Below, one piece after another: positions 7,390-15,217 of a stretch of DNA of 38,740 nucleotides. This DNA comes from Saccharicrinis sp. Its GTDB lineage: Bacteria; Bacteroidota; Bacteroidia; Bacteroidales; Marinilabiliaceae. The first letter of the stretch is position 1. The number at the start of each line of letters is the position of its first letter. The position numbers and the translations under genes were made by a program. Under the pieces are notes generated by a model that worked only from the letters and a program-made list of their open reading frames with translations, was not told the DNA's origin and did not search any database. The stretch lies in the NCBI GenBank assembly GCA_024635555.1, contig JAGXIO010000171.1:1-38740 (forward strand), given 5' to 3'.

Positions 7390-9033
7390 AAGCACTACCT
7401 AGCTATTATATTGACTACCTTTATTCTTTTCTCTTGCACTAAAGGAAACCCTAAGCCTAGCGTAAACCTAGACCTGCTTGAGCGCTTGCAGGAAGCTGAG
7501 AATATCCGCTTTTACCGCCCGGAAGTTGTAGATACGATACTCACAAATATAGTCGATGCACTGCGAAAGGAAGACACTGATGAGCTTTGGGCTAAGTACT
7601 ATTTCCTAAAAGCGCATGTTGAATACGAAAGGGGTGACTATGAGCAGTTAGTGCATTATATAGATAGTGCTAAGTTACGAGGTCTGGATAATGATTCAGT
7701 TTATAACAAGAAAATAGTCCTGTTAGAGGCTCTGACTAAAGAGTCTTTAAAACTCTACGATGAGGCTTGGCAGCTATATAATTTTTGTAACAATGATATA
7801 TGTGATAATGGTTTAACTGACAATGAAAAGCTAAAAGCATATTTAGCACAAGCAAGAATAGCCAAAAGTATTAATTTGGACATTGAACCTTATTTATTTA
7901 AAGCAGATAAATTGGTGAAAGGTAGGAAAGAGGAAATTGACTTGGGGTTGTATTATTCAAACATGGCTTTCTTCTCCACGGGTAAGGAGCGTCTTCGATT
8001 TAGCATATTGTCAAATAATTACTATAGAAAAAATAATTTAAATTATCAACTAGTAAAATCACTGGATCTGATAGCGAATTCATTTATTAACCACAATATA
8101 GATTCTGCAATTTATTATCACAATGAAGCAAGCGTTGTTATTGAAGAACTCAACAAAGGCTTTATAGGACTGAAAAAAGAAGATTTGTTATATCATTTGT
8201 ACGTTGGTTCAAAGTTGCTTATAAAAAATGAAGAATATGAAAAATGCATAACCATTCTTGATTCATCATTATACCTTTCTGACATTCAAAAAAGTGATTT
8301 ATTTAAATACAGGTTTAAAATTCTAAAGTCTAAAGTTCTTTTTATTACAAAGCAGTATAAAGCCGCTAGAGTCTATGAAGAAAAAGCCTATGAGCATTAT
8401 CTGGACTATGATAAAAAAATAGCTCGGAATAAGATCATGTATATTAATGCACAAAATCATATCAATACGATAAAACAAGAGAATGAAATTCTTTGCCTAA
8501 AAGATAAAAGTACACGACAAAAGAATAGCCTTTACTTATTCTATAGTATAATAATATCAGTTGTATTAATCTTTTTAATCTACAATTCTAATAAACTGAA
8601 AAGGATGTTAGATAAATCTCATCAATGCTTACATAAAAAAGAGATTTCGTTGTTAGAATCGGAAGACATGCTAAAATGTATCTATTCTCATCTAAATGTA
8701 AAAACACTACCAGCAAAGACCATTGTCTCAAAAATAAGTCAGGAGTTAAATAAAACACAAAATATAAGTAGTTGGGATAACTTTAACGAGCGCTACAGAT
8801 ATCAATACCCCAAAGGTGAAAGGAATATCAGAGTTGCGTACCCAGATTTGAAAGCCGGGGATGTGCGTTATTTAATGTGTTGTCATTATGGACTTACTGA
8901 TTCAAAGATGGCAGATGTGTTTGGAATAAAGGAAACATCGGTTAGAAAACAACGCCAACGCATTAAAGAGCGTCTTAAATTAAATTCAGAAGACGATTTA
9001 CAGAACTTTATTTTGAAAATTTTATCAAAATAA
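7387..9033 (+). CDS. membrane-spanning TPR regulator with C-terminal HTH
   Basis: A 548-residue protein with a lipoprotein-type signal (lipobox around Cys17, FSCTKG), a long helical region of TPR-like repeats to about residue 375, one transmembrane helix at about 380-400 (YLFYSIIISVVLIFLIYNS), a short linker, and a cytoplasmic C-terminus with a LuxR/GerE-like helix-turn-helix at about 490-530 (YGLTDSKMADVFGIKETSVR, then KQRQRIKERL). This architecture is known in Bacteroidota: an extracytoplasmic TPR sensor joined through the membrane to a DNA-binding domain. It probably senses an envelope signal and binds DNA while membrane-tethered. The operator array directly downstream (9077-9123) is a natural target. 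Gene boundaries and domain order are clear; the signal is unknown. Confidence 0.8.
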   Translation: MKHYLAIILTTFILFSCTKGNPKPSVNLDLLERLQEAENIRFYRPEVVDTILTNIVDALRKEDTDELWAKYYFLKAHVEYERGDYEQLVHYIDSAKLRGLDNDSVYNKKIVLLEALTKESLKLYDEAWQLYNFCNNDICDNGLTDNEKLKAYLAQARIAKSINLDIEPYLFKADKLVKGRKEEIDLGLYYSNMAFFSTGKERLRFSILSNNYYRKNNLNYQLVKSLDLIANSFINHNIDSAIYYHNEASVVIEELNKGFIGLKKEDLLYHLYVGSKLLIKNEEYEKCITILDSSLYLSDIQKSDLFKYRFKILKSKVLFITKQYKAARVYEEKAYEHYLDYDKKIARNKIMYINAQNHINTIKQENEILCLKDKSTRQKNSLYLFYSIIISVVLIFLIYNSNKLKRMLDKSHQCLHKKEISLLESEDMLKCIYSHLNVKTLPAKTIVSKISQELNKTQNISSWDNFNERYRYQYPKGERNIRVAYPDLKAGDVRYLMCCHYGLTDSKMADVFGIKETSVRKQRQRIKERLKLNSEDDLQNFILKILSK

Positions 9034-9076
9034 AATCAATCGATATCTATCTGATTATTTGACTATTAATCTCTAT

Positions 9077-9123
9077 TGTCACGTAATGTCACAAGCTATA
9101 TTTGTGCTGTCACGTATTGTCAC
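9077..9123 (+). promoter_or_regulatory. operator array: four TGTCAC half-sites
   Basis: TGTCACGTAATGTCACA and TGTCACGTATTGTCACA are near-identical 17-bp copies (9077-9093 and 9108-9124). Each contains two TGTCAC half-sites, starting at 9077, 9087, 9108 and 9118. Start-to-start spacings are 10, 21 and 10 bp, so all four lie on one face of the helix. The array ends 11 bp upstream of the -33 element of the promoter at 9135-9164, a position typical of activator sites. It lies between the TPR/HTH regulator and the operon starting at 9195. Confidence 0.75.
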
Positions 9124-9134
9124 ATCCTTTTATT

Positions 9135-9164
9135 TTGTCCTCTTATTGAAAAACTTTATGTTCG
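9135..9164 (+). promoter_or_regulatory. promoter for the secreted-polypeptide operon
   Basis: A TTG at 9135-9137 and TATGTTCG at 9157-9164 are separated by 19 bp, matching the Bacteroidota -33/-7 arrangement (TTG, 19-21 bp, TAnnTTTG) with one mismatch in the -7 box. The expected transcript start is about 9170, some 25 nt before the ATG at 9195. Confidence 0.6.
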
Positions 9165-9194
9165 CAGCCTACTAACATAATATTTTAAACGCTT

Positions 9195-9431
9195 ATGAGA
9201 AAAGAAAGAGTTTTAAAATTAGCGTTATCAACCTGTGCAGTGTTGGCAATGCTAGTTACAAATATTTGCCACAGCCAGAACATGAATTTAAGTACAAATA
9301 CCACATTAAAAGATTTGATGCTGATGGAAAACTGCCAAACTGAGCTAGTAGATGATTATGACCCTAAAAAATGTCAGGTTACAACGGGTGACAGCCTAGT
9401 GGTTGTTATTAGGTCTACATATACTAATTAA
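9195..9431 (+). CDS. small secreted protein, first gene of the operon
   Basis: A 78-residue protein with a clear signal peptide (basic MRKER, hydrophobic core LALSTCAVLAMLVTNI, likely cleavage after CHS near residue 27). The mature part is about 50 residues with two Cys (MENCQ and KKCQV) that could form one disulfide. No family is recognised. It is the first gene after the operator array and promoter, and lies 11 bp before the outer-membrane exporter pseudogene. It could be the signal or effector polypeptide of the locus; this is inference from position only. Confidence 0.6.
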   Translation: MRKERVLKLALSTCAVLAMLVTNICHSQNMNLSTNTTLKDLMLMENCQTELVDDYDPKKCQVTTGDSLVVVIRSTYTN

Positions 9432-9442
9432 ACTATATTAAG

Positions 9443-10896
9443 GTGCGGAATTGCTTACTTTCAATCGTATTTCTTATTGCTTTTTGCCCAATGCTAACAG
9501 CTCAGGATATCCTGATCCTAAACCGGGCATTAGAACTTGCAGCTACACACAGTACAGACCTGAAACTATCAGCTCTAAGTTTGGAAAAGACCCAACAAAG
9601 CCTTAAAGTGCAAGAGACGGCTTTGAAGTCTGATTTTGACCTTAGTCTAACACCTTTTAGCTATTCTAACCAGTAAAGTATGATGATCGCCCTGGGGGTG
9701 ATGGTTGGTACAATGTGCAACAGACCACATCAAGCGGCAACTTCTCCATTAGTCAGCCAATATTACTCACTGATGCTACCCTTGGCTTATCCAATTACTT
9801 CAAGTGGCAAGATGCCAATGGCGATCAAAGCTTTTACAATAATCTGACGCTAAAAATAGATCAACCACTATTTTCACACAATCAGCAAAAAATAGCACTA
9901 AGAAAGGTAGAACGGGATGTGGAAAATGCTGAGATTAACTATGCCTTGCAAAAACTGAGTATGGAGCGGTCCATCACAAGTCAATTCTATAGTGTTTACC
10001 AGAAACAGATGCAATACCTTATTTACCAAGAGGAACTGGACAATCAACTTAAAAACCACAAGATAGTAGAGCAAAAGGTGAGGGCAGGCCTCATGCAACT
10101 GGAAGAACTCTATCAGTCGGAAGTCAACCTAATATCGGCAGAGAATACACTTGAAAATGCAATGGTCAGCTTAGATGATGCAAGGGATGATATCAAACTC
10201 CTACTAGGGCTGCCGTTTGACTATGATTTTTTTACCGTATTAAACATCAGCATAGATTCAGTACCTATAGATCGTGTACAGGCCATTAATCGCTCCTTAG
10301 ATGTTGCCCGTGAACTGCGCCAACGTGAAATAGATATAGAAATAGCCCAATTCAGTCTATTACAAACCATCGATAATAATTCGTTTAGTGGCAATCTATC
10401 CTTACAGATGGGCTTAAGTGGTCAAGGTGAAGATCCTACACAGGTATATAATAAGGCTACCAATAATACTGGCATTAGCCTTTCGTTAGAAGTGCCTATC
10501 TGGGATTGGGGAAAGCGGAAAGCGCGCATTCGTGCTTCGGAGATTAATCTTGAGAGGCAGGAACTCTATTTAGCTGACTATAAAAATGAGATCGTGCTAA
10601 CGATAAGAAAACTCCACCGTAGCCTAATTAGTTTGTATCACCAATCCCAAAAAGCAGAAAAAAATGTGCGTAATGCACAATTAACTTATGATACCAACTT
10701 AGAGCGTTTTAAGATGGGAAAGATTTCAGGTATGGATCTGCAGCATTTTCAGAATCAGCTTTCAGCAAAAAAAATGGCACATACCAATGCTATTATCAAT
10801 TATAAGTTGGAGCTACTGAATCTTAAAATACAGACTTTATACGATTGGGAAGCGCAGGAGGAGTTTTTACCCGAAGGATTATTCGAAACAAATTAA
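9443..10896 (+). pseudogene. TolC-family outer membrane efflux protein, frameshifted
   Basis: Two consecutive frames together make a normal-sized TolC-like protein of about 484 residues. The first part (9443-9676, GTG start) carries a signal peptide ending at LTAQ and the typical opening LNRALELAATHSTDLKLSAL. It stops at 9674-9676. The second part continues in the -1 frame through about 10896 with the helical hairpin region and the closing segment LRKGKISGMDLQ-like (RFKMGKISGMDLQHF). Across the junction the second frame is open from 9670 and reads PVKYDDRPGGDGWYN, so the two parts join cleanly if one C is restored in the CC at 9670-9671. The second part also has a GTG at 9715 that could start a truncated, signal-less product. 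A working version would form the outer membrane channel of a tripartite exporter; no inner membrane partner is encoded nearby. A sequencing error is the main alternative. Confidence 0.8.
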
Positions 10897-10899
10897 TGT

Positions 10900-11289
10900 A
10901 TGGAAAACACAATAAAATATCATCTTATTATACTTTTAGCTTTGTTTGTTTCCTGCAGCAACGGTACTCAAACCAAATCCCAAACTACAAGTATAATACT
11001 TTCCGATTCAGAGATTGATTTAGGAAAAGTTAAGATAAATACCTTGAAAGAGAGTGAATTTACTATCACCAACGTGGGGAATGTGCACCTTACCATCTAC
11101 CAAATGGCTACCTCTTGTGGCTGTACCGAGGTGGAATGGACACAAAAACCCATAAAACCCAGCAAATCGACAACAATAAAACTCAAATACTACGATAAAT
11201 ACCCAGGTTTTTTTCATAAAACCATTACTATTTACGCAAATACTGATAAGCCTGTGGAGGTAAAAATAAAAGGAGAATTAATAGAGTAA
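10900..11289 (+). CDS. DUF1573 lipoprotein
   Basis: A 129-residue protein with a lipoprotein signal (LALFVSC, lipidated Cys19) and one DUF1573 domain of immunoglobulin-like fold. The family hallmark TSCGCTEVEW is at 71-80, followed by KPSKSTTIKLKYY and the terminal strands IYANTDKPVEVKIKGEL. Such proteins are common next to secreted-peptide and beta-propeller genes in Bacteroidota; their role is unclear. The ATG lies 3 bp after the TolC-like stop codon, so it was translated with the exporter. Confidence 0.85.
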   Translation: MENTIKYHLIILLALFVSCSNGTQTKSQTTSIILSDSEIDLGKVKINTLKESEFTITNVGNVHLTIYQMATSCGCTEVEWTQKPIKPSKSTTIKLKYYDKYPGFFHKTITIYANTDKPVEVKIKGELIE

Positions 11290-11312
11290 ATAAATCAGAT
11301 AGCGTATCAGAG

Positions 11313-11346
11313 TCTCACCAGCTTTGATACAAAGTTTGATGTGAGA
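11313..11346 (+). other. hairpin downstream of the DUF1573 gene
   Basis: Arms TCTCAC (11313-11318) and GTGAGA (11341-11346) enclose a second pair CTTTG (11322-11326) and CAAAG (11330-11334) with an ATA loop. No U-tract follows, so it is more likely a processing or stability element than a simple terminator. Confidence 0.4.
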
Positions 11347-11365
11347 TACAACATAGTATTAACAA

Positions 11366-11428
11366 AAATACTCAAGGAGGGACGAGAAGTCTTAATCTTA
11401 GCGGTTAGCTTCTCGCCCCAGAGTATTT
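11366..11428 (+). other. long three-part stem-loop upstream of the NVEAL-like gene
   Basis: Outer arms AAATACTC (11366-11373) and GAGTATTT (11421-11428) pair perfectly. Inside, GGG (11379-11381) can pair with CCC (11416-11418), and CGAGAAG (11383-11389) with CTTCTCG (11409-11415) around a 19-nt loop. That is 18 paired positions in a 63-nt element 160 bp before the next start codon. It may be an intrinsic attenuator or a structured leader. Confidence 0.5.
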
Positions 11429-11464
11429 CATAAAATGAAATGCGGTGCTAATGTAATACATTTC

Positions 11465-11510
11465 TTCCTTAAAAGGAAAACCTTCAAGGCAGGCAGGAGG
11501 CGGTCTTGAA
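11465..11510 (+). other. two short hairpins in the leader of the NVEAL-like gene
   Basis: TTCCTT (11465-11470) pairs with AAGGAA (11473-11478), and TTCAAG (11483-11488) pairs with CTTGAA (11505-11510) around a GC-rich 16-nt loop containing GGCAGGCAGGAGG. Together with the upstream stem-loops they make most of the 11.3-11.5 kb gap structured. Confidence 0.4.
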
Positions 11511-11590
11511 TTAAATTGAATTGAAATTATAAACCAACAATGATGAATAGGTTTGATATATTACCTACATCATTGCTAATATTTTTAAAA

Positions 11591-12028
11591 ATGAAAAAAT
11601 CAATGTTAACTGCAATTGTAGTAGCTATTGTTGCTATTGTCAATTTGAATGTTTATTTGGATGATGCGCAAGCTGGATGGGTATGGGTAAGAACTCCAAC
11701 GCCTTGTATTGTTATGGATCTTAATACTGGCTTTGAATATTTTGACTGTGCACTATGGAGCTCTTTAGGTGGTAGTTCTGGTGGTAGTGGTAGTTCTGGT
11801 GGTAGTGGTAGTTCTAGCAATGCTGAAAGCACAGACGAAGATGATGGAATTGAGTCCATAGATGAAACATGCTGGTATGAGCAAGGAACTGGTTATTGGA
11901 ATTCTAAACCATTTGGAGATGAAAATTGGTCAAATATACAGGAGTTTGAAACGGTAGCGGGAATAACAACCACGTGTTCTGTGGGTGGTAGTACATATTT
12001 TACTTGTGAAGAATCAGACTGTGAATAG
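11591..12028 (+). CDS. NVEAL-like secreted Cys-containing polypeptide with Gly/Ser linker
   Basis: The frame is open from an ATG at 11540, but the ATG at 11591 gives the typical start MKKSMLTAIVVAIVAIVNLNVYLDD..., 145 residues. The segment NLNVYLDDAQAGW is close to the signature of NVEAL-family leader regions of Bacteroidota small exported proteins. The mature part has six Cys (PTPC, FDC, ETC, TTC, FTC, SDC), an acidic stretch, and a Gly/Ser linker (about residues 60-77) encoded by 18-bp tandem repeats. Six Cys would allow three disulfides. NVEAL-type genes in the phylum commonly sit next to 6-bladed beta-propeller genes, as here. The function of the family is not established. Family call is moderate, coding is strong. 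Confidence 0.65.
   Translation: MKKSMLTAIVVAIVAIVNLNVYLDDAQAGWVWVRTPTPCIVMDLNTGFEYFDCALWSSLGGSSGGSGSSGGSGSSSNAESTDEDDGIESIDETCWYEQGTGYWNSKPFGDENWSNIQEFETVAGITTTCSVGGSTYFTCEESDCE
11768..11815 (+). repeat. 18-bp in-frame tandem repeat in the NVEAL-like gene
   Basis: GGTGGTAGTGGTAGTTCT occurs twice in perfect tandem (11780-11797, 11798-11815), preceded by a 12-bp shortened unit (11768-11779). Each unit encodes GGSGSS, so unit gain or loss would change linker length without breaking the frame. Confidence 0.85.
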
Positions 12029-13265
12029 GATTATTAAAATAATATGGTATAGAGCTATCTGCTCTATACCATTATTTAAACACAATTCAATAGCACTAAT
12101 ATTAGGTATTGTCTTTTGTTTATACAGCTGTGGAGAGAAAGGAACAAATAAGGAAAATTTAGTTTCAATCAAAATTAATACACCATTTAATCAGCTATTA
12201 AACGGTCAAAGTAGGATTGATTATACCGATTCTGTGTATCGTTGCATAGCTTTAGAAACAAATGATCAATGTTATTTGGGGAAAGTGAAAAAAATGAAAG
12301 TACAAGGAGATAGAATCTTTTTACTAGATGTTACATCAAAAGCATTGCTTTGTTTTGATATGGAGGGAAAGTATTTATTTAAAATCAGTGCGATAGATAA
12401 AGGTCCTGGTGAATATTTAAATATTAATGACTTTGATGTAGGTGATACTAGAATTGTATTACTCGACATTAATGGCTTTAAACTATTAATGTATGACATA
12501 AGTGGTAATTTTATCAAAGAAAAGAAACTGCGCCAAACAGCTCTACGTGCTTTATGTATTCATAACCAAGAGATATACACTTATACCGTATCTACTCCAC
12601 GGCAAGATGAAACGATGAAGAAGAATTGGATAGTTGTTTATAATGATAATTTTAAGGCGATAAAAAAAATGGAAGTGCCAGAACTTAGTCCATTATCAAG
12701 GCATACAAGCATTTCTGATTATTTCTTTACAATGAATCATCGTTTGTTTTTTTGCAAAAGCTATGAGCAAACTATCTTTGAAATAGAAGAGAAACAGCTA
12801 AAGCCCTACCTTGGGTTAAACTTCCTAAGGATATCCAAGGAAATAGATCGTCTTTCGCAGCTACTAAAAGACCCTCAAGCTGTGTTTTGTACAGGCAGGA
12901 TAAATGCTGCTAATGATAGTTTACTATTTATGCAGTTTTGTAATAAAGGGAAGCGCTATGAGTTGGTGTATAATGATAATCAAAAGAAAATGTATGTCAA
13001 TGGTATTGAATCTGCCTATAGCTATACTAAAGGCCAAACCAATGAGATGATGTTTATGACTTTAAGTGATATTAGATGCAGTGCTAACGATAGATTATAT
13101 ACACTCTGCGAAGTTGCACAAGTTAAAAGCAAAGCTAACATGATAAGAGCTATGGGAGATAAAGCAATTAAAGATGAAGTTATAAATACACTGATAGACT
13201 CATCTACTAATTTAGATGAGCTGCAAAACCCCGTGGTGTTTTGTAATACTTATTACGAAAAATAA
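12021..13265 (+). CDS. 6-bladed beta-propeller lipoprotein
   Basis: About 414 residues from a GTG at 12021 that overlaps the previous gene's stop codon (12026-12028), suggesting translational coupling; an ATG at 11985 in the same frame would overlap more. A lipoprotein signal (IALILGIVFCLYSCGEKG) follows a basic/hydrophobic lead of about 25 residues. The pattern of CIALETNDQCYLGKVKKMKV..RIFLLD, LLCFDMEGKYLFKIS..GPGEY and LLMYDISGNFIKEKKL is that of the Bacteroidota 6-bladed beta-propeller family (PF17170/BF4221-like). It is probably an envelope-anchored binding protein. The propeller domain occupies most of the mature protein. Partner identity is unknown. Confidence 0.75.
   Translation: MNRIIKIIWYRAICSIPLFKHNSIALILGIVFCLYSCGEKGTNKENLVSIKINTPFNQLLNGQSRIDYTDSVYRCIALETNDQCYLGKVKKMKVQGDRIFLLDVTSKALLCFDMEGKYLFKISAIDKGPGEYLNINDFDVGDTRIVLLDINGFKLLMYDISGNFIKEKKLRQTALRALCIHNQEIYTYTVSTPRQDETMKKNWIVVYNDNFKAIKKMEVPELSPLSRHTSISDYFFTMNHRLFFCKSYEQTIFEIEEKQLKPYLGLNFLRISKEIDRLSQLLKDPQAVFCTGRINAANDSLLFMQFCNKGKRYELVYNDNQKKMYVNGIESAYSYTKGQTNEMMFMTLSDIRCSANDRLYTLCEVAQVKSKANMIRAMGDKAIKDEVINTLIDSSTNLDELQNPVVFCNTYYEK
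12046..12070 (+). other. perfect 9-bp hairpin just after the NVEAL-like stop codon
   Basis: GGTATAGAG (12046-12054) and CTCTATACC (12062-12070) pair perfectly around a 7-nt loop. It lies 18 bp beyond the stop codon of the upstream polypeptide and inside the first codons of the propeller gene. It is followed by ATTATTTAA, a weak U-rich stretch, so partial termination or mRNA stabilisation is possible. Confidence 0.55.
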
Positions 13266-13302
13266 GTGTTTAATTATTAATTTTGATAAAACACACATTA
13301 CT

Positions 13303-15057
13303 ATGCATATAATAGGATATAATAAAATAGTATGCCTGCTTGTCCTATTCTTTTTGTCAGGAGTTCAGCTCCAAGCCCAAAGCACCCTCACTGGCACAGT
13401 CATTGACCAAAAGAGCAAAGCCCCAGTGCCCTTTGCCAACGTGTATGTAGAGAATACCTTTACAGGCGTAGCCACTGGGGATGATGGCGGCTTTACACTA
13501 GAGGTAAAAGAAGGCCATCAGGGCAAGGTGATAGTACGAGCCATAGGCTATGAAACTAGGAGCATACCTCAAAGTGACTTTTCACAACAAGCACTTAAAA
13601 TTTACCTGTCGCCAGTGTCTTTTGACATTAAAGAGGTGGAAAAAAGTGAAAGAATAGCTTTGAAAGATCCCGTTAAAATTATAAAGAAAGCCATCAAAAG
13701 TATTCCTGAAAATATGGCAGCTGATTACACCATATTGGAGGGCACCTACCACCAAGTTTTTCAAGATTACGAAACGGATAGTTTATTGGATGCCAGTCAA
13801 GTGGAGGTGAAAGTAGGTTTAGCTGGCATTGAAACAAAACATAAAGCCGATAGCTTATGGCACACTAAGCCACTAAGTGATCATGTTTTCTGGCAAAAAT
13901 TTCGTTATAATGATGATGCCCTATTGCCTCAATACCAAATTCCCGACTATGGTACTAATCACTTGCAGTTTTTATTACGGATGGATCCTGTGCGTAATTA
14001 CAAGACGCCCACTTTTGATTTTGTAGATCGTTTAGATAAGGACTTTATTTCCAACCATTATTTTATGTTGGATACAATAGGGGTATATAACAATGAAAAT
14101 GTTTATCATATAAGAATATATCTTCTCAATAATATTCGATTTAGTAAGGTTAATGTATTAACTGGAGATTTTGATTTTAGGGAAATTGAAAAACTGACTT
14201 CTCCAAGGTCTGGCAAAGAGTATTCTATATATCCAAACTATACATATCTTCTCAAACAGGGACATAATGAAGACGCTATTCCTATTGGACGAATGATGAT
14301 TAGTACAAAAGATTTTGCTATTGTTTACTTTGAATACATTAATGGTTTTGGAAATGACAGGTATAAATTTATAGCTGAATATATTAAAAATAAGGGAAAA
14401 TATTATCCCTCTAAATTGTATTTTGCTAATAAGTTTATAATGAGTAAACACCCTGATTTTAATGCAACGGGAGCTGATATAGAATACGGGTTGAAATGTT
14501 TGATGAGTGAAAAATACTACGATGAGATTGTTGAGAATTATTCTAAAACAAAAAATAGTCAATCAATAGTGAATGGGATAATTAATGAATATACAATCGA
14601 TTGTCACTGGTCGGGATATGCTATAAATGAAGTTATTGTTGTTATAGATACAGTTGCCGCTTGTACCAGAATTGTAGAGGAAGTTCAAAACACTTTTCAG
14701 TACTCTGATTTTCAAAAATGTTTACATCACAGATATGTTGATTTTAAAATCCCAGATTCTAATTCAACGGCTTCTAAAAAAAGTGATTTTAATGAGTTTT
14801 ACTATCCTTTAGGAGCCCGTAATTTTCATTGGAATGCATATAGATTAAGAAAAGGAAGATATAATGCTGGATTCACTTATACAATATATACGGGTAAGGG
14901 TAATGGGCCTTATAGTCCAGTTATTGTCCATTATTTTGTTCCAATACCATTTACTTCAACAGATGAGTATAGATATATTTTTGCAGCACCAAGAGATACT
15001 TTTTTTTACAATAAAAACTTCTTGATAAAAGGAAGGGTTGGTATTGAACCTGATTAA
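13303..15057 (+). CDS. secreted protein with carboxypeptidase-like regulatory domain
   Basis: From the ATG at 13303 the protein has 584 residues; the frame is open further up to 13216 but overlaps the propeller gene without a signal peptide. A signal peptide ends near residue 27 (LFFLSGVQLQAQ). It is followed by a CarboxypepD_reg-like beta-sandwich (STLTGTVIDQKSKAPVPFAN through YETRSI, about 28-115), the domain found at the start of SusC-like and related outer membrane proteins. The remaining 450 residues have no recognised domain and no plug or barrel signature, so it is not a TonB-dependent receptor itself. It lies 37 bp after the propeller gene and probably belongs to the same locus. Likely outer-membrane or periplasmic. 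Confidence 0.7.
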   Translation: MHIIGYNKIVCLLVLFFLSGVQLQAQSTLTGTVIDQKSKAPVPFANVYVENTFTGVATGDDGGFTLEVKEGHQGKVIVRAIGYETRSIPQSDFSQQALKIYLSPVSFDIKEVEKSERIALKDPVKIIKKAIKSIPENMAADYTILEGTYHQVFQDYETDSLLDASQVEVKVGLAGIETKHKADSLWHTKPLSDHVFWQKFRYNDDALLPQYQIPDYGTNHLQFLLRMDPVRNYKTPTFDFVDRLDKDFISNHYFMLDTIGVYNNENVYHIRIYLLNNIRFSKVNVLTGDFDFREIEKLTSPRSGKEYSIYPNYTYLLKQGHNEDAIPIGRMMISTKDFAIVYFEYINGFGNDRYKFIAEYIKNKGKYYPSKLYFANKFIMSKHPDFNATGADIEYGLKCLMSEKYYDEIVENYSKTKNSQSIVNGIINEYTIDCHWSGYAINEVIVVIDTVAACTRIVEEVQNTFQYSDFQKCLHHRYVDFKIPDSNSTASKKSDFNEFYYPLGARNFHWNAYRLRKGRYNAGFTYTIYTGKGNGPYSPVIVHYFVPIPFTSTDEYRYIFAAPRDTFFYNKNFLIKGRVGIEPD

Positions 15058-15140
15058 CCTAGTGTATATGTATGTTAAAATGCATAAATCAACTTATCCA
15101 CATCACTTTAATGTTTTAATCCTGAACCCCAAAACTCAAA

Positions 15141-15183
15141 CGGAGCAATGCGACATCCCGCCGCCCGAAGTTTAATTAGGAGG
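15141..15183. repeat. REP-like GC-rich dispersed element (copy A)
   Basis: The GC-rich core ACATCCCGCCGCCCGAAG followed by TTTAATTAGG stands out in an AT-rich gap. Its reverse complement aligns with 21813-21850 (both read AATTAAA, then GGG, then GGCGGGATGT), and a weaker relative lies at 30980-31027. Confidence 0.55.
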
Positions 15184-15217
15184 GAACTCAAAACTTTAAA
15201 CTCACAAACTTAAAAAC

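Noticed and set aside
9670-9680. Programmed frameshift in the TolC-family gene
   Set aside because: No X-XXY-YYZ slippery heptamer or stimulatory structure is seen at the junction; a simple one-base loss is sufficient.
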